Assembly: GCA_013076295.1 (NCBI GenBank)
Contig: RQOL01000699.1
Location: forward strand, 3,410,001-3,474,000
Direction of reading: 5' to 3'
Source of the DNA: Sanderia malayensis
Lineage: Eukaryota > Cnidaria > Scyphozoa > Semaeostomeae > Pelagiidae
DNA length: 64,000 nt
Part shown: piece by piece, positions 48,892-59,101 of the stretch
Layout: each line of letters starts with the position of its first letter
Numbering within the stretch: the first letter of the stretch is position 1
The notes under the pieces: model-generated
The model's input: only the letters and a program-made list of their open reading frames with translations
What the model was told of the DNA's origin: nothing
The model's database searches: none
Made by a program: the position numbers and the translations under genes

Positions 48892-51567
48892 TTACCTTCT
48901 TGAAAAACGTTCAAATCTACGTCGATTATACGATTTAAATCTATTTACAATGCTTTCTTTAAAAGATTGTTTGCTCGCTAGATGCCGCAAAATTTTATGT
49001 TCAACCTGCAAAAACACAAGCATTTCTTTTCTTTGTTGTAACATGGTGGTTCTTGCAGGCGAAATAACTCTCTTCATTCTGCTGAAGACACGTTCACAGT
49101 GAACACTTGTTAATGGGGTTGTCACAGCCAACTGAGCAAGGTGCACTGCTTCTGGAAGAGCTTCTTCGAGCTCAGCCTTTCTTAGAACAGCTAGAAGATC
49201 TTGAAGACTTGGGTTACCCTCCTTGACTTGCTCCACTTCAATATCATCTTCAGCCAACGGAAAGGTGTCCAGTTCTTCAGGATCGTCTCGTTCCTGACGT
49301 TCTCTTTCTTCCCGTGCTTGGGCTAGTCTTCTCCGTCTTTCTTTCTTTTTGGCAACCAAAGCATCTCGTTCACGAACAAGTTTCTGAAGAAGAACCGATA
49401 TTTCTTCGTTGTGATAAAGAACACTAAGATTGTGTTCAAGTGCCATCGGATCCGGCACCACAAATGGATATACTTCAGAAAGCTTGCTGATCAGAGCTCT
49501 CTGGTCACCAGAAGAAGCAGATTTTCTTTGTGAAAACTTAGCCGGATGCACAAGATCCATCCACTTGAATTTTTTGACATTTTCAAATCGCCATTGCAGT
49601 TGTTCTGAAAATGTCTTCGCCACAGTGCCAGCAACATTCACCAAAAACGTCTTCCATGAATCAGATGATCCATCCGCAGAATGCTCAACTCCTCTCCAAC
49701 CTCCTCTGGTACGAACAACTGGCAGAACTGGATCCAAAGCCATTGCATCTTCCCAGATTTGATGAAAGTTGAAATTGCGCAAAGCCTCATGAAAATCATC
49801 CAGCATGGAAGAAAGTTGTACAGCATCAAATGATGGCTTCTGCATGATGGTAACGATTGGTGTGCAGTGCTCAAACAATTTTCGGTACAGCTTCAGGAAG
49901 AAGATGAAATCAATCTGCTGAATCTGCAAACAAATTCCTTTTGCACTTGCTTGTGTGTTTGTTTTTTGGCTGTTGTCGTGGGCTATTTCGTACAAGACAG
50001 TTCCAATCGTTTCATAGCAAGTATCAATTACAGATACAGAAGTATCGCGAGAAAGCCATCGGGTATCTCCAGGTTTCGGCAAGTTTTGTCCAAGGTGGGC
50101 GGTACGTTTTGGACTGGATCTGAAGAAAGAAATGAGCTTGTCCAGAATGCCAAAAAACTCTGCCACCTTTGGTATCTTATTTGCAGATTGAGAAGCACAC
50201 AATGCCATTCTGTGAGCCACACAATGATTGTAATAAGCAAATGGGAATTGCTCCTGAATCTGCTTTTGAACACCACTAAACTCGCCACTCATCGTTGGTG
50301 CACCATCGTAAGATTGCCCAATGAGCCTTTCCCTTGCTGTTTCCGGGGTGATCTTGAATTTTTTCAGCATATCAAGAAGAACAACAGTGAGACCATTTGC
50401 TGAAGTATCTGCAGAAGAATCGGTCATGCCAAGCAAATGCTCCTCCACTTCACCATTGTACACAAGCCGTATAGATGTTGCTGACTGCTCCACATTGCTT
50501 CTGTCACTGGTGTCATCCATCATGACTGCGAGAAATTTGGAACTGTCGATTCTTTTTTGAATCTCATCTCTTACTTCATGATAGATGCATTCAATCAGCT
50601 CATTTTGTGGGTCATGTGACGTATAAGTTGTACGGTCTTGGTCCAAAAACGATCTTAAGTCACTGTTGTATACTCCAACGAGGTCAAGAAGCTCAATGAA
50701 ATTGCCTCTGTTGGATGAAATTTTGGACTCATCGTGTCCGCGGAAAGCAAGACCTTGGGCCGACAGAAACACGGCAACATTTATGTGATGATGCAGCATT
50801 TTGGCATATCGAGATGCTTTGTTGTTGTGCATTTCAACTTCTCTTCTTCGTGCTTCATCAAGGGCGCATGACACATCCACATTGCCAAGTAGCTTGTATG
50901 CAGTATGGCTGTTAACATGCCTTCTTGTGCCTTGGTGGCGGTTTGCAAGCTTCCAGAAATTTGACCCAGAAGACGAGTAGCCATCTCTTTTGACAAACAC
51001 ATTGCTCATCTGATTACAGAAAAGATTAATTCAGGAAAAGAAATACATTCATGCTGCAAGAGCTATAAAAGACAATATGTTTGAAATTCAAATCATATCG
51101 CCGTGGATAAAGGTCGCGGCAAAGAGTTCATGTGTTTTCTATTTCCTATACGGCCTTCAGCCTTTACAGAAAAGCCCCACCCCAAGGTATTAGCTTTCGA
51201 ATTCTAATACCTTTACATGCCGTGGCCGCAATACCAGATCAATCACCATAAAAATTATATATACTGAATTTAGTCAATACGAATACAATTAAATAAAAAT
51301 GTGTAGTCATAAACTTACCGTTGACAAATCTCCCATGACAAGGCAAGGCCAACAAAAATAAGTATTTTTCTCAGCATCACCGCATACCCAAGAAAAAGTT
51401 TCATAAACTGTGTCCGAACATTTATTTTTCAGCACGACTTTTGGACAAGGTCTCCCGTCTTTCTTAAAACGAAGACGCTGTTCATGTGTCAGGCTTGTTT
51501 GAGATGATAAAAGTCCAAAAACATGAGAAACACCCCAACGATAACCTTCTTCTATAGCGCTATTCAT
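48892..51567 (-). CDS. hAT transposase (TTF-type zinc finger, DUF4371, hAT dimerisation domain)
   Basis: Two exons, 51567-51319 and 51009-48892, joined in phase 0 (788 aa). Exon 1 carries a TTF/BED-like zinc finger ('CPKVV...FSWVCGDAEKNTYFCWPC'). Exon 2 carries the DUF4371-type core with 'FLAVMMDDTSD' (first catalytic Asp region), 'SYDGAPTMSGEFSGVQ' and 'YNHCVAHRMALCAS'. It ends with a hAT C-terminal dimerisation region ('TSVHCERVFSRMKRVISP'). Its closest type is the ZMYM1/DUF4371 group of hAT-derived proteins. A charged Arg/Glu-rich helix precedes the dimerisation domain. The frame is intact and enclosed by terminal repeats with target duplications, so I call it a transposon gene, not a domesticated one. 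An ATG at 51009 could start a shorter protein lacking the finger. Confidence 0.92.
51184..51213. promoter_or_regulatory. hAT subterminal palindrome 1
   Basis: AAGGTATTAG, 10-base spacer, CTAATACCTT. Probable transposase-binding repeat by analogy with other hAT elements. Confidence 0.6.
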
Positions 51568-51603
51568 TATTTCAAGAGTGCAGATTGATACGTTTCGGCC
51601 GCC

Positions 51604-51633
51604 AGGGTATTAGAAATCAAAAACTAATACCTT
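51604..51633. promoter_or_regulatory. hAT subterminal palindrome 2
   Basis: AGGGTATTAG, 10-base spacer, CTAATACCTT; one mismatch in the left arm. Confidence 0.6.
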
Positions 51634-51720
51634 AGCCCCACTAAACCTATTCTTATAGCAATATTTGACAATAGGATTCTACGTCACTCATCCTGACACA
51701 TACAAAAGAATTTTGCAACC

Positions 51721-51750
51721 AAGGTATTAGAAATCTGATACTAATACCTT
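51721..51750. promoter_or_regulatory. hAT subterminal palindrome 3
   Basis: AAGGTATTAG, 10-base spacer, CTAATACCTT; perfect arms. Confidence 0.6.
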
Positions 51751-51996
51751 GCTCACAAAAATGTCGCGGCTCCATCGTTCCAAAGAAAATCTGTCAGTAA
51801 GGATTAACAATAACAAAAGAAAACTAGATATTGACCTTCAAGAGTAAATACGATCATCACGCAAAAATATTGGGTGTGTAGGGCGTTGTGAGCTTTCTTG
51901 TGCGTCACAGTTCTTCCTTTGACATGACACGCTTGTAATTTGACTTTAAAAATTTTTATTTATTCGAAAAATTAAATTGTTAAGTCTGGAAAAAAT

Positions 51997-52013
51997 GGTA
52001 TTAGACTAATACC
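51997..52013. promoter_or_regulatory. hAT terminal palindrome
   Basis: GGTATTAG-A-CTAATACC, a perfect palindrome with a single central base, 27 bp inside the right terminus. A half-site GGTATTAGTC lies at the same depth at the left terminus (near 48653). Confidence 0.65.
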
Positions 52014-52047
52014 TTAAATACCACTCCCAGCCGCCACTGGCTGTTAA

Positions 52048-55000
52048 GTGAAAATGGAATTAATAACAACAAAACGGTATCATTCGCGTGAATGGAAATA
52101 CTTATCGATTAATGTTCTACGATCAAACACAATTAGCTGACAGTCATATCGTAATCAGAGAGATGGAGAAAAACAGGATATCCATCTAACCAAAACAGAT
52201 TCTCGCGTTAATAAGGAAATAATACAAGTTTGGGTAATACAATGAATTATAAATCAATGCTGTAAGTTGTGAGACAACCCACATTAAAACGGGGCTGGGA
52301 TTTCAAATGTGGTTTCGAGGCTAGCGTGTGCTCTGTGTTTATCCCAATGCGGTAAAAATTGTTTTGACTTGTGATAAAAGTCTAAAAATCATTCCTTCGT
52401 GCGTTTTGTTAGATTTCATTATGATTCACTAGCAACATGACAGGTGATTTTTGAGATAGCAGCTCTAATCTTTTTGTCTGTGTAGAAAACACCAGAAGAC
52501 AATATGATGCTTTTGTCAACTGTATAAAATGATAGAACAATGCAAAAGTAAACATGGAAATGTGTTAATTAAGAAGAATCCATGTTTTCAGTTGTTTAAT
52601 TGAACGGTTTAAAAGATTAATTTTTGCGTAAGAATTAGTAGGTTGCACCAAAGGCACAGGGCAATCCTTAATTTGCATGCGTATGCGTATTTATTACATA
52701 ATTGCATTCTGCTGGTACTAAAGTCAAAGGATTTGCGTTGCAATTCAACGTGGTAAAACATATACATATGAATATGTTTCAAGTTCATAAACACATGTAT
52801 GAAGTTGAAAACAACTTTAGGTAAAAAAAACTTCGATCGAAATCATTAACATAATCAGAACCATCATAAAAATCTTCTTCGTCATTGTTATTGTAATTTC
52901 TATCAGATGAACTTGCAATACTAATACTTGATTTAGATAATTTCAAAATGTAGAGATAATGACAACGAACCTCGATGGAAGCCAACGAATAGTTTGTAAT
53001 ACCTGGAGTCGCTTAACCAAAAGATTAAATTATATCATGAAGCAATTCAAGAAATCAGATGTTTAGCTCAACTTATGAGGATACAAGTTTGTTTAAATTG
53101 AGGCTTATTTAAACCATATTTCTCGAAATTCCGCACACCGTACACAAACTCCTTAATTCGCTCGACAACAGCGAACTCTCGTCAAGAAAAGATTAGCAAA
53201 TTAATTTGAAACCGAGTTGTTTTTATTCCAAGTCATGATGACAGTAAAAATGCCTTCAATTTCTCATTAAAAACAGAATTAGTAAATATAAGCGGCCTGT
53301 AGCTGGACAAAGGAGCTTAGATGTCGTGGCAAATACAATCAATATATTGAATGAAAAACATTCCACTCTCCATATTCGCTTATATACTCCGCAAAATCTC
53401 GCCGCAACATTAATTCGATATATTCAACTTTTCTCACAGATTATGACCTCATGCCTATCATATACCTGTCTCTATACTAATAGTTTAATACATATATTTC
53501 ACACAATGACACGTTATTTACCGCATCCAAATTAAAAAATACTTCATTGCTTGTAACAAGCAACAAGCTCATAAATTTCAATATTTCAAAAACTATATAT
53601 CTAATTCATGAACATGTAGACGCGGGCTTCAATCCGTTGGTAAATATAGACACTGATTCGTATTATCCAGATTCATATTCATATTTGCTGGTCTGGTGTG
53701 GACTCAGACTCAAATCCGCAGGTAATTCAATTTCAGTAGCATATCCTGCTATTAGAGTATAACGTTTATTCCCTTATTTTTAATTAAAACTTCTCAGCTA
53801 ACTTCGTTTTTGAAGAAACGCATCCTGTAAATTGAGTTTGAAGTGTGATTTCGTTTTAATTGGAAATAATAATCAGAGGGCAGACGCTTTGTTGTAACAT
53901 GAGACTGGAATTCAAACCTCCTTTATCTGAGTTGTTGTTACCATGTTTGCTTTAACAATGCGGGTTTCGCGGGTTGGACTTTTGGCGTAATTTGAAACTT
54001 TTCCTATTGTACCAATTGTCTCTCTTACGCAATTTCAGCTGACCAAAAGTACAAAGAAAATGACGGCTTCAAAATGCGAAAAGAAATTTCTAGAAACGAT
54101 ATAACTTCTCTTTTCGTGGGATCGAAACTGTCCCAATGCAATTCAAAAGCGAAAAAGGAAATATCAGTTTGTGAACCACCACCCACTTTCTATAACATTC
54201 GTCTCACAAGAACACAAAGAGATTTTAAATGTCTAACCATTAAGAAATAAGCATGAACAGATATATAGAATACTCGAATCCAAATTTATAACACTATTAA
54301 ACAAACTATAGCACATAAAACAATTGTCTCCAGCAAAAAAATCATTTACAAAACTCCCAACGGGCCTAAAAGAATCAAAGTTTGATCGACTTTTGTCAAC
54401 GTTAACGCCCCTTTCTCAGACCCTGAAAACATTACCGTCTTTCGCACAATTAATATACAGCACCGTGAAGAACATTATAGTTTCCTAAGAAGTCAATTAT
54501 AGGAAAAATGGAAAGATAAGAGACTTACATTTGGTTCTATAGCTGGCCAACTTGTCAAAGACACACCACATGTGCAAAAGAATGGAGTTTCCTTTGCAGT
54601 TGTGTGTGGTTGGTTCTTCTCAATGAGTCCAGCCTCCTTTTGATTTACAATAATGACAAAGCAAATTCCTTGAACAATGAGGTTTTTAAACAATACTCAA
54701 AGAATAACTTCGCAAAAAGATATAGCTTAAAATATTTGTCAAGATCAAACATTTCTAAACTGAAAAGAAGCGATAAAAGAATCTTAGCCCAATTTCAAAG
54801 CCTTGGAATAATAAAACTCTTACAAAACATAAATTATGTACATCGTGAAAGCATATACAAAATAAGGTGTACTTAACTCGTTAGCTAGGCTTTGTAAGTT
54901 GCCTAAAATTATTGTTTCCTAAAATATTTCGACATTTTAAATTTATTTTTATATTTTTTTCCCGTTCTACTGAACAGAAAAAGCCGCCTACGGAAAAGGT

Positions 55001-55066
55001 CGCCCAGCCCATGTCCGTGACTTGGAACATAAAGCATTTGACACATAATGTGGCGGGAAAGACAAA
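52048..55066. other. Intergenic between the hAT element and UBXN7
   Basis: About 3 kb, AT-rich. No supported gene. A minus-strand segment near 54530-54650 ends in a good donor (AAAT then GTAAGTC) and reads 'KETPFFCTCGVSLTSWP', possibly a stray exon, but no partner exon was found. The UBXN7 promoter contains TGGCGGGAAA (55051-55060), an E2F-like site 7 bases before the ATG. Confidence 0.45.
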
Positions 55067-58000
55067 ATGGCGGACGATTTGCAGCAGTTTATGTCGATAA
55101 CAGGGGCTAACCAAGCAATTGCAGAGCATTTGCTTGAGGCTTGTGATGGAAATGTTCAACTGGCAATTGAAATGCATCTTGATGGAGGTTTTACTCAAGC
55201 AGATTCTGCTGTGAATCGCCAGGTAGAGGAAACTGAAACTGATAGCACCATAGGGCCTACGCGACAAGTCCTTCCAGACATCGTGCAAAATGCACCTGGC
55301 ATTAGCTCTGATGTCGAGGCATCTGCTGATTCATCGAATTTTTCGGAAGCACAATCTTCAATGGCTTGGTAAGATTGTGTTACTTTAATTTAATTTACCC
55401 TAAGCCACGCTGACCGAAGTAAGATGTTTTTAGAAATCAAAACGATGATTGTTTATAATTACTAATCGTCTCCTATAAACTTATTTTTGCTTATCCAGTG
55501 AGACTGACGTGAGAGCACCAATACCTCAGACAAGAGGTGTACTGGTAGAAGATCCATATCATGGTTAGTATTGTATAATGCTAGCATCAGGCATGCAGCA
55601 TATTGCCATTACATATCATCCTCTCCTCAGGTGATTGCGTGAGATAATTGCATATTAATAAAGCGAATTTCCGTGATTTTTTCAATGAGCGATTGTTTTT
55701 CAGCTGTACCATACCCGAGATCAAGGGCAAGACAGCCTGGAAGGTCTGTTTTTGATGGCTTCAGGGACTTCGAAGCTGAAACTAGTAAGTTATCATACAA
55801 TAAGCTGCCAATTTCGCATAGATTCCCTGCCAACAAAAGACCTTGTCTGTGAAATAAAGCAACTTATATTCCACAGGTTTTCTCATTATCTGTTGCTTTT
55901 GTTTTCTGTTGGTTAGGGAGACAGGAAGAGCTGCTCAACAACGCCACCGTGACAAGCACTGCAACATCAAGTAAAAGTGAAAGCAAAATTAGAACATTAC
56001 AAGAACTGTTTCGACCGCCAGTTGATATTACTTTCAAAGGAACATTTGAAGCTGTGAGAAACTATTTTCCATAAATATGATACAGGGAATTCTCGCTACT
56101 ATGTTCTTAAATGATTTCATGCATTCTTTACAGGCTAAAGAGGCTGGAATGGCTCAGAATAAATGGCTACTAATTAACATACAGAATGTTTCTGAATTTG
56201 CTTGTCAAACCCTAAACCGTGACGTTTGGAGCAATCCATTAGTCAGAGATCTTATCACTGAACATTTTATACTATGGCAGGCAAGTTAAAGTTTAAGCAT
56301 CTCAAAATAAGCCTCTTTTTAAAATGTAGCACATCCTTTCAGCAATTCTCTCTCAATACTGTATTGCATTTTCTCATGGTATTTGCTGTCAATTGACTTG
56401 AAATTTCTGTCTTCCCTACCAGGTCTATCACGACAGTGACGAAGGCCAACGGTTCATGGTATATTACCCAGTTAAAAATTTCCCAAATATATCAATTATT
56501 GACCCAAGGACAGGTAAGCGAAATTATCAATTTTCCAACAAAACTCCAGTATCTCCTAGCACTCCATATTTAAGAAAACTTATCCTTCTTCAATGCCTCA
56601 AAAATCCATATTTTATTCAGGAGAATGTCTTGTTGTTTGGAACAAGTTTGAAAATATGGATTCACAGTTATTTTGTGATCTGGGTGAGTTTTCATTCGTG
56701 AATTGCTCATCTATTTAGCCAGGAAATGCATTCATACTTATAATCCTACTTCTCATATTTATTATTCTATTGATTTCTTATCTTGTTTCCTGTGTATTTA
56801 TATTGCAGAGATGGAACATCCTTTGTTCAATATCCATTTCCTTTTTATTGCAGTTACTCAATTCTTGTCAACGCATCCAGATTTTGTCGCTGACACTGAA
56901 TTTCCACCAGAAAAGAAACAGAAAAAGGTACATCCTCCCACCTTTCCAATTTTCGACTCTGTCTTTATGCAATGAACTGCGAGAGACGATAAACCACACT
57001 ATTGACTGCCCTCGTTTTAATCCAGGATTGCGTCATCGACGAGACAGAAGACCAACAACTTGCCGCAGCAATAGCAGCTTCACTCGATAACGAAAACCCC
57101 CATGTAAAAACACACCAATCAGTGGACAATGAGTTCCAATGCGAAGATGATGACGTGGAATCTTTCGACTACAGTGATGACGAAGTGACGTCATCGAACG
57201 CGAAATCGAGAAAGACCAATGATCGGTTAGGAATTAACAACGCCATCAATCAATGTGCATCGAAATTCGAAGCAAACAGACTGGAGAGAAGTCCGCCCCT
57301 ATTAGAATCACAACAAGCGACATCTTCATCTACGTCACGATGTGCTGCTGTTGTTGTTGAGGAGGGTGAAGATGAATCGAAAATCAACGGTAAATTGATA
57401 ATTGGTTTGATTTTCATCCTTCATGCATCATCTGTTCTTTCACAAGTAAATGCCCTCCAATCCAAGATGTTCTCAGGAAGTTTCATTGTTTTGGCTTTTT
57501 CTTGCATTAATTCCTTCATCTATATCCCCATCATAACTCTAGTTCCTTTAATGTCTGATTCCCGTACAAAGTGAAGATTCTCCTGAACTTCTACTCTTCA
57601 GGTCCATTTACAAAACTAATGCTTCGACTACCAGAAGGTAACAGAAAACAAATAAAAATGGCTGCCGATGCTCAACTGAAGGTAAACACTAACATTAAGG
57701 TCTTCTTTACTATTCATTTATCCATCAGTTCACTAATCTTTTCGTCCATTATAAACGAAAAATAAAATCCATTATAAAATCCATCTGCGCTTCCCTGCAT
57801 CTGGGCGTCCTTCCACCCATCTATCCATTAATCGATCCACCAACCTATCCATTAATCGATCCATTCTTCTATCCATGAATCGATACACCCATCTATCCAT
57901 TAATCGATCCACCCAGCTATCCATTAATCGACCCGCCCATCCATTAATCGATCCATTCATCTATCCATTAATCGATCTATTCATCCATGCATCTATCGAC

Positions 58001-58211
58001 CAATCCGTTCATCCATCCATGTAATAATCCATTAACATATTCAATCTTAAAGGATCTTGCTGAATACATAGCATCGATTGGTTATTCGCGAAAGAAATTC
58101 GAGTTAGTCACCAATTTTCCACGCAGAAACGTATCAGAAATGGACGATAGTAAAACTTTGCAGGAAGCCGGACTTTCCCCCCAAGAGACAATTTTTGTAC
58201 AGCAACAATAA
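55067..58211 (+). CDS. UBXN7: UBX domain-containing protein 7
   Basis: p97/VCP adaptor that binds ubiquitylated proteins and, in known animals, cullin-RING ligases. Eleven exons: 55067-55368, 55499-55563, 55704-55784, 55917-56053, 56134-56280, 56423-56513, 56621-56683, 56854-56927, 57026-57389, 57602-57681, 58053-58211; 1563 nt, 520 aa (human 489). N-terminal UBA ('LLEACDGNVQLAIEMHLDGG'); UAS thioredoxin-like domain ('NKWLLINIQNVSEFACQTLN', 'WSNPLVRDLITEHFILWQVY', 'ISIIDPRTG') from about residue 185 to 300; UIM ('EDQQLAAAIAASL', about 327); an acidic linker; C-terminal UBX ('LMLRLPEGNRKQI', 'LVTNFPRRNVSEM', 'LQEAGLSPQETIFVQ'). The intron after 56280 starts GCAAGT, a GC-AG intron. Convergent with PARL. 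Confidence 0.96.
57795..58018. repeat. Minisatellite of TATCCATTAATCGATCCA units
   Basis: About ten degenerate units of 20-24 bp in UBXN7 intron 10, apparently grown from an ATCC tetranucleotide. Confidence 0.85.
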
Positions 58212-59101
58212 CCACTACCGTTACTACTTCCATAGATATAATTTATCCTTTGGTGGGTCCGTAAATTCCCGTGGATTGGGGGGAGGGGGGAGGGCTATGT
58301 CCTGAAACGTTTGGTTCTGTATCTTCATTCATTTAGTGTCAATCGTTTGTTCCAATATGCTCCAGCTCGCAAGGCACAGTCTATGGGCTCGTATTTAACT
58401 TATATTGTTAACATCTTTGTAAATAACGTCGATAGTGTTATCATTTTAGTTTGATGACAGATATTGCTGGGGATATAAGTTGATTGTTGTCTCGTATTAC
58501 CCTTCGGAATGGGGTTATCACACATGCATAATTCGATATTTAGTATTCAAGATCCAGGTCGATCAAATTATCACAAAATCGCAAAAATCAAATTATTCAT
58601 GTGTCATTAAAGTATTCCCGGTTTATCTATCAGTAAACCAAGTTTATTATTGATAAACTAGGATTATCAGGTTTTGTTCTTTTCACCTACCATACCCAGG
58701 GACTACTTGAGACGAGACCCAATTTTATTCTCCAATACGATAAAAAAGATACTTATAGGTAGAAATCTCTGAGCTGTTCTAAGTTGTAAACGTTGAAGTA
58801 GGTTTCAGAATTGTTGAAAAAGCGAAATTTAGAATTTTTGAATATTGACATAAATGCATTGGAAAGTACTTTGTCTTTCGTTGTCTCGCAATCTCGATCA
58901 ACGCTTGTGCAGATAGTTACACACGAAGTATCCATGCAAACAGGATTCGGAAATTACAGTGAAATAGAATTAATGTAAACTGGATAATGCGTAATCATGC
59001 AACGATTTATATTTCAGAATTGACATTGTCGACTTTAGTTGTAAAAATAACCATAAGGTCTTTAGGAAATCGAACACAATTCGTGAGATCATAAAATTCT
59101 T
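58212..59101. other. 3' intergenic space between convergent UBXN7 and PARL
   Basis: Holds both 3' UTRs. Minus-strand AATAAA candidate for PARL at about 58722-58727; plus-strand ATTAAA candidate for UBXN7 near 58605. No gene. Confidence 0.45.

Larger units (their letters stand above)
48626..52039 (-). mobile_element. Complete hAT-superfamily DNA transposon
   Basis: 3414 bp. Left terminus CAGGGGCGGCTGGGAAG; the inverted right terminus CAGTGGCGGCTGGGAGTGG. Both are followed inward by GGTATTAGTC. An exact 8-bp duplication GCTGTTAA flanks the element, as expected for hAT. It encodes one spliced, unbroken transposase on the minus strand. The region beside the transposase 5' end holds four palindromes of the form AAGGTATTAG...CTAATACCTT. 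Intact ends, identical duplications and an open frame point to a recent insertion that may still be active. Confidence 0.93.

Noticed and set aside
49867..50403. 178-codon plus-strand frame
   Set aside because: Antisense shadow of the hAT transposase, which has clear domains in the other direction.
53326..54876. Several 60-90 codon frames between the hAT element and UBXN7
   Set aside because: AT-rich composition, no conserved motifs and no splice partners.
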